Source of the DNA: CAZGBT01 sp964524025
GTDB taxonomy: Archaea > Aenigmatarchaeota > Aenigmatarchaeia > CG10238-14 > EX4484-224
Reading direction: 5' to 3'
Length of the DNA: 24,932 bases
NCBI GenBank assembly: GCA_964524025.1
Contig: CAZGBT010000012.1
Span: 1-24,932, forward strand
Shown here: in pieces, positions 23,149 through 24,932 of the stretch
Layout: every line of letters begins with the position of its first letter
How positions within the stretch are numbered: the first letter of the stretch is position 1
The notes under the pieces: model-generated
What the model was told of the DNA's origin: nothing
Databases searched by the model: none
What the model saw: only the letters and a program-made list of their open reading frames with translations
Program-made: the position numbers and the translations under genes

Positions 23149-24180
23149 ATGGCAAAATTTTTAATCTTTTATGCAATTCCTGCTTTAATAACTTTCTTCC
23201 TTACAGATTTTCTAACTAAAAAACTTCAAGATTTTTTTAAAAGAAACAACATAGTTGCAATAGATTTCCATAAAAAGAAAAAACCTATTTTGCCTTCTGC
23301 AGGAGGTGTACCAGTTGCTTTTGGAATTGTAGCAGGTTTATTAACTTTTATAGGTTTAAAGACTTTCTTAGAAGGAATAGAAGAATTTACTTTACACTTG
23401 CTAGCAGCTCTATCTTCAATTCTTCTAGTAACTTTTGTAGGATTTTTTGATGATTTAAACGTTAGAAAAAAAACTGTAAGAACGAAGAAGGGATTTAAAG
23501 ATATAAGAATAGGATTGCCCCAATGGCTAAAACCTTTATTAACTTTACCTGCTGCCATACCTTTAATGGTAATTAAAGCAGGTACAAGCACTATGACCAT
23601 ACCATTTCTTGGCTCAATAGATTTTGGAATTTTTTATCCTTTAGTCCTAATTCCTTTAGGAGTTGTTGGAGCTAGTAATTTAATAAATTTGCTTGGAGGT
23701 TTTAACGGAGTTGAAGCAGGAATGGGGATAGTTTATACTCTAACTCTAGCCATTATAGCAATTTTAATGAAAAACCAAATTTTTATCCTATTTTTAATAA
23801 CAGCAATAGCACTTTTAGCATTTATTAGGTATAATTGGTATCCTGCAAAAATCTTGCCAGGAGATAGTTTAACTTATTTGCTAGGAATCATAGTTGCGAA
23901 TGGCGTAATACTAGGAAATATGGAAAGGGTTGGAATAATGGTTTTATCTCCTTTTATCTTAGAATTTTTCTTAAAAGCTAGGAGCAAATTTAAAGCATCA
24001 TGCTTAGGAAAACTGAGAAAAGATGGAACCCTTAAACCACCTTATGGAAAAAAGATTTATTCTTTAACCCATTTGGTAATGAATGTTGGAAGATTTAAAG
24101 AAAAAGACGTTACAAGAATTTTAATCCTTTTAGAAGTTTTTGTATCAATCCTAACTCTTCTAATCTTTAGCAAATTTTAA
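23149..24180 (+). CDS. UDP-GlcNAc:dolichyl-phosphate GlcNAc-1-phosphate transferase (AglH/Alg7-like)
   Basis: Integral membrane enzyme that puts the first sugar-1-phosphate on dolichyl phosphate, starting N-glycan or other lipid-linked glycan assembly. The 343-residue protein has about ten helices and the family motifs on the cytoplasmic loops: KKKPILPSAGGVPVAFG, VGFFDDLNVRKK (the DD pair), NLLGGFNGVEAGMG, RYNWYPAKILPGDSLTYLLG and a late KPPYGKKIYSLTHLVMNVGRFKE. The FNGVEAG and PGDS motifs and the C-terminal loop match the eukaryotic/archaeal GPT branch rather than MraY. It may be the committed step of the glycan made by the surrounding GTs. Confidence 0.9.
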   Translation: MAKFLIFYAIPALITFFLTDFLTKKLQDFFKRNNIVAIDFHKKKKPILPSAGGVPVAFGIVAGLLTFIGLKTFLEGIEEFTLHLLAALSSILLVTFVGFFDDLNVRKKTVRTKKGFKDIRIGLPQWLKPLLTLPAAIPLMVIKAGTSTMTIPFLGSIDFGIFYPLVLIPLGVVGASNLINLLGGFNGVEAGMGIVYTLTLAIIAILMKNQIFILFLITAIALLAFIRYNWYPAKILPGDSLTYLLGIIVANGVILGNMERVGIMVLSPFILEFFLKARSKFKASCLGKLRKDGTLKPPYGKKIYSLTHLVMNVGRFKEKDVTRILILLEVFVSILTLLIFSKF

Positions 24181-24229
24181 CCAATTTACCTTATTAAGAA
24201 AAGAAATAGCTAAAATTCAATCAAAATTT

Positions 24230-24503
24230 ATGAAAAATTCGTTCAAATCCGGCAAAGTACACAAGAAACAAAACGTCGTAATCCTTCATGATTTTCTAAT
24301 AGAAAGAGGTGGTGGAGAAAGAATAGTGTTAGCCTTGCCAACTTTTCTTAAAGGCACCTATCGTAACATGCTTTTACGACCGAACGAAAACCTATAAGGA
24401 ATTTGAGAATCTAAGCATAATAGCTAGTACAAGCGCTAGTCTTTCTAAGACAAGACCGGCAAAATTACTGAAAGCATTTATCTTAACAAACAAAGTTGTA
24501 TAA
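24230..24503 (+). pseudogene. Remnant of a GT4 glycosyltransferase, frameshifted and truncated
   Basis: From the ATG at 24230 a frame reads NVVILHDFLIERGGGERIVL and on to ALPTFLKG, the typical GT4 start, and stops at 24395-24397. In the next frame the same family continues: KTYKEFENLSIIASTSASLS then KTRPAKLLKAFI, ending in a TAA at 24501-24503. So a GT4 N-terminal domain is broken by at least one frameshift and then lost: about 90 of some 370 residues remain. This is a decayed gene, not a sequencing slip alone, since the C-terminal donor domain is absent. Confidence 0.65.
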
Positions 24504-24560
24504 GACATACAAGAAAATTCGAGAAAAGAAATTTTCTTCTTAAGTTTCATAAATTATTAG

Positions 24561-24695
24561 ATGAAAGTTAGAATTGATGCTATAATGACAACACTAAATG
24601 AAAAAAGACATATTGAAACTTGTATAAAATCCTTGTTTTCACAAATCTTAGAGTTGGAAAAATTAAATAACCTAGTAGCTGGTATTATAAAATGA
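24561..24695 (+). pseudogene. Remnant of a GT2 glycosyltransferase N-terminus
   Basis: A 44-codon frame starts MKVRIDAIMTTLNEKRHIET and continues CIKSLFSQ, the N-terminal strand and helix of GT2 enzymes (compare IIVTAYKEPHLNKCLDSIFSQ in the gene at 21372), then turns into unrelated residues and stops at 24693-24695. The DxD and catalytic regions are missing. It is probably a truncated relic. Its stop overlaps the start of the next GT4 as ATGA, so it may still be translated as a leader peptide. Confidence 0.55.
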
Positions 24696-24932
24696 AAGTG
24701 GGGATTCTCTCTGATTTATTCTATCCTTTTATTGGAGGTGGTGAGGTTTATTTGCTCAATCTAGAGAAAGGTCTGACTAGTAGGGGGTTTGAGGTGACAC
24801 ACCTAACTACAAAACTCCCATCTACGAGCCAAAGGGAAGAAATCAACGGAATTAAGGTAATAAGGATAAACCTCCCAACTAAAAATTTTATGAAAGGCAG
24901 ATTTCTTTATCCTTTCCTGTTATTTCCACATA
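24692..24932 (+). CDS. GT4-family glycosyltransferase, 3' end cut by window
   Basis: The first 80 residues of a GT-B enzyme: MKVGILSDLFYPFIGGGEVY then LLNLEKGLTSRGFEVTHLTT, with the glycine-rich loop (GGGE) after the first strand that marks the GT4 acceptor domain. The frame is open to the window end. It begins inside the stop of the GT2 remnant (ATGA). Donor domain not visible. Confidence 0.8.
   Translation, partial: MKVGILSDLFYPFIGGGEVYLLNLEKGLTSRGFEVTHLTTKLPSTSQREEINGIKVIRINLPTKNFMKGRFLYPFLLFPH

Noticed and set aside
23226..23600. 124-codon minus-strand frame inside the GlcNAc-1-P transferase gene
   Set aside because: Antisense shadow of a strongly conserved membrane enzyme; composition reflects the opposite strand.
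24240..24258. T-arm-like sequence gttcaaatcc, possible tRNA 3' half
   Set aside because: The flanking bases do not pair as a T-stem, no acceptor or anticodon arm is found, and the bases encode the start of the GT4 remnant.

Overview
The window looks like the chromosome of an AT-rich (roughly two-thirds A+T by eye) archaeon. Evidence: an archaeal-type serine hydroxymethyltransferase, a dolichol-type GlcNAc-1-phosphate transferase, an archaeal Holliday-junction-resolvase-like nuclease with a membrane anchor, an AAA/DUF4143 ATPase, AGA/AGG and ATA codon preference, TATA boxes about 25 bases before several ATGs (leaderless promoters), and tight ATGA gene overlaps. Lys/Glu-rich proteins and compact packing suggest a small-genome, possibly thermophilic lineage (DPANN-like is my guess; the sequence does not prove it). 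No rRNA, tRNA or CRISPR array was recognised.

Layout. 3-1689: tail of a membrane protein and glyA. 3642-1686 (minus strand): a four-gene operon of membrane-anchored nuclease, arginase-fold protein, HEPN protein and MNT nucleotidyltransferase. 3680-7065: a secreted lamin-tail-domain protein full of N-glycosylation sequons, translationally coupled to a Wzx-type flippase. 7069-10608: a sulfate-activation module made of a Lys-rich 36-residue ORF, a ribbon-helix-helix (RHH) regulator, CysD, a free-standing LAGLIDADG endonuclease and CysN. Two copies of a 12-bp palindrome bracket the cysD promoter. A run of 100 N inside the RHH gene is flanked by identical 55-bp ends, so it is almost certainly an unmerged contig overlap; the merged gene is intact (69 residues). 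10724-12395: an AAA/DUF4143 ATPase behind a palindromic operator-like site, then a frameshifted small gene with an inverted repeat around it. 12538-14159: two alkaline-phosphatase-superfamily enzymes.

14174-24932: a surface-glycan locus. The minus-strand operon (20226 down to 14174) encodes a GT4, two tandem HprK-like P-loop proteins, two more GT4s and an FkbM methyltransferase. The plus-strand set (20267 onward) encodes a GT4, a GT2, a second sulfatase-like enzyme paralogous to the one at 13311, an AglH/Alg7-type GlcNAc-1-P transferase, two decayed glycosyltransferase remnants and the start of another GT4.

Together the genes read as a pathway that builds a lipid-linked glycan (GlcNAc-1-P transferase), extends it (several GTs), decorates it (FkbM methylation, possibly sulfate through CysDN, possibly phosphate through the HprK-like proteins or the phosphatase-superfamily enzymes), flips it (flippase) and places it on sequon-rich secreted proteins. 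The oligosaccharyltransferase, an APS kinase and a sulfotransferase are not in the window. The least described parts are the paired HprK-like proteins, the RHH/palindrome/CysDN circuit, and a shared C-terminal L-x-x-LGY-[LI] motif in three consecutive ORFs.
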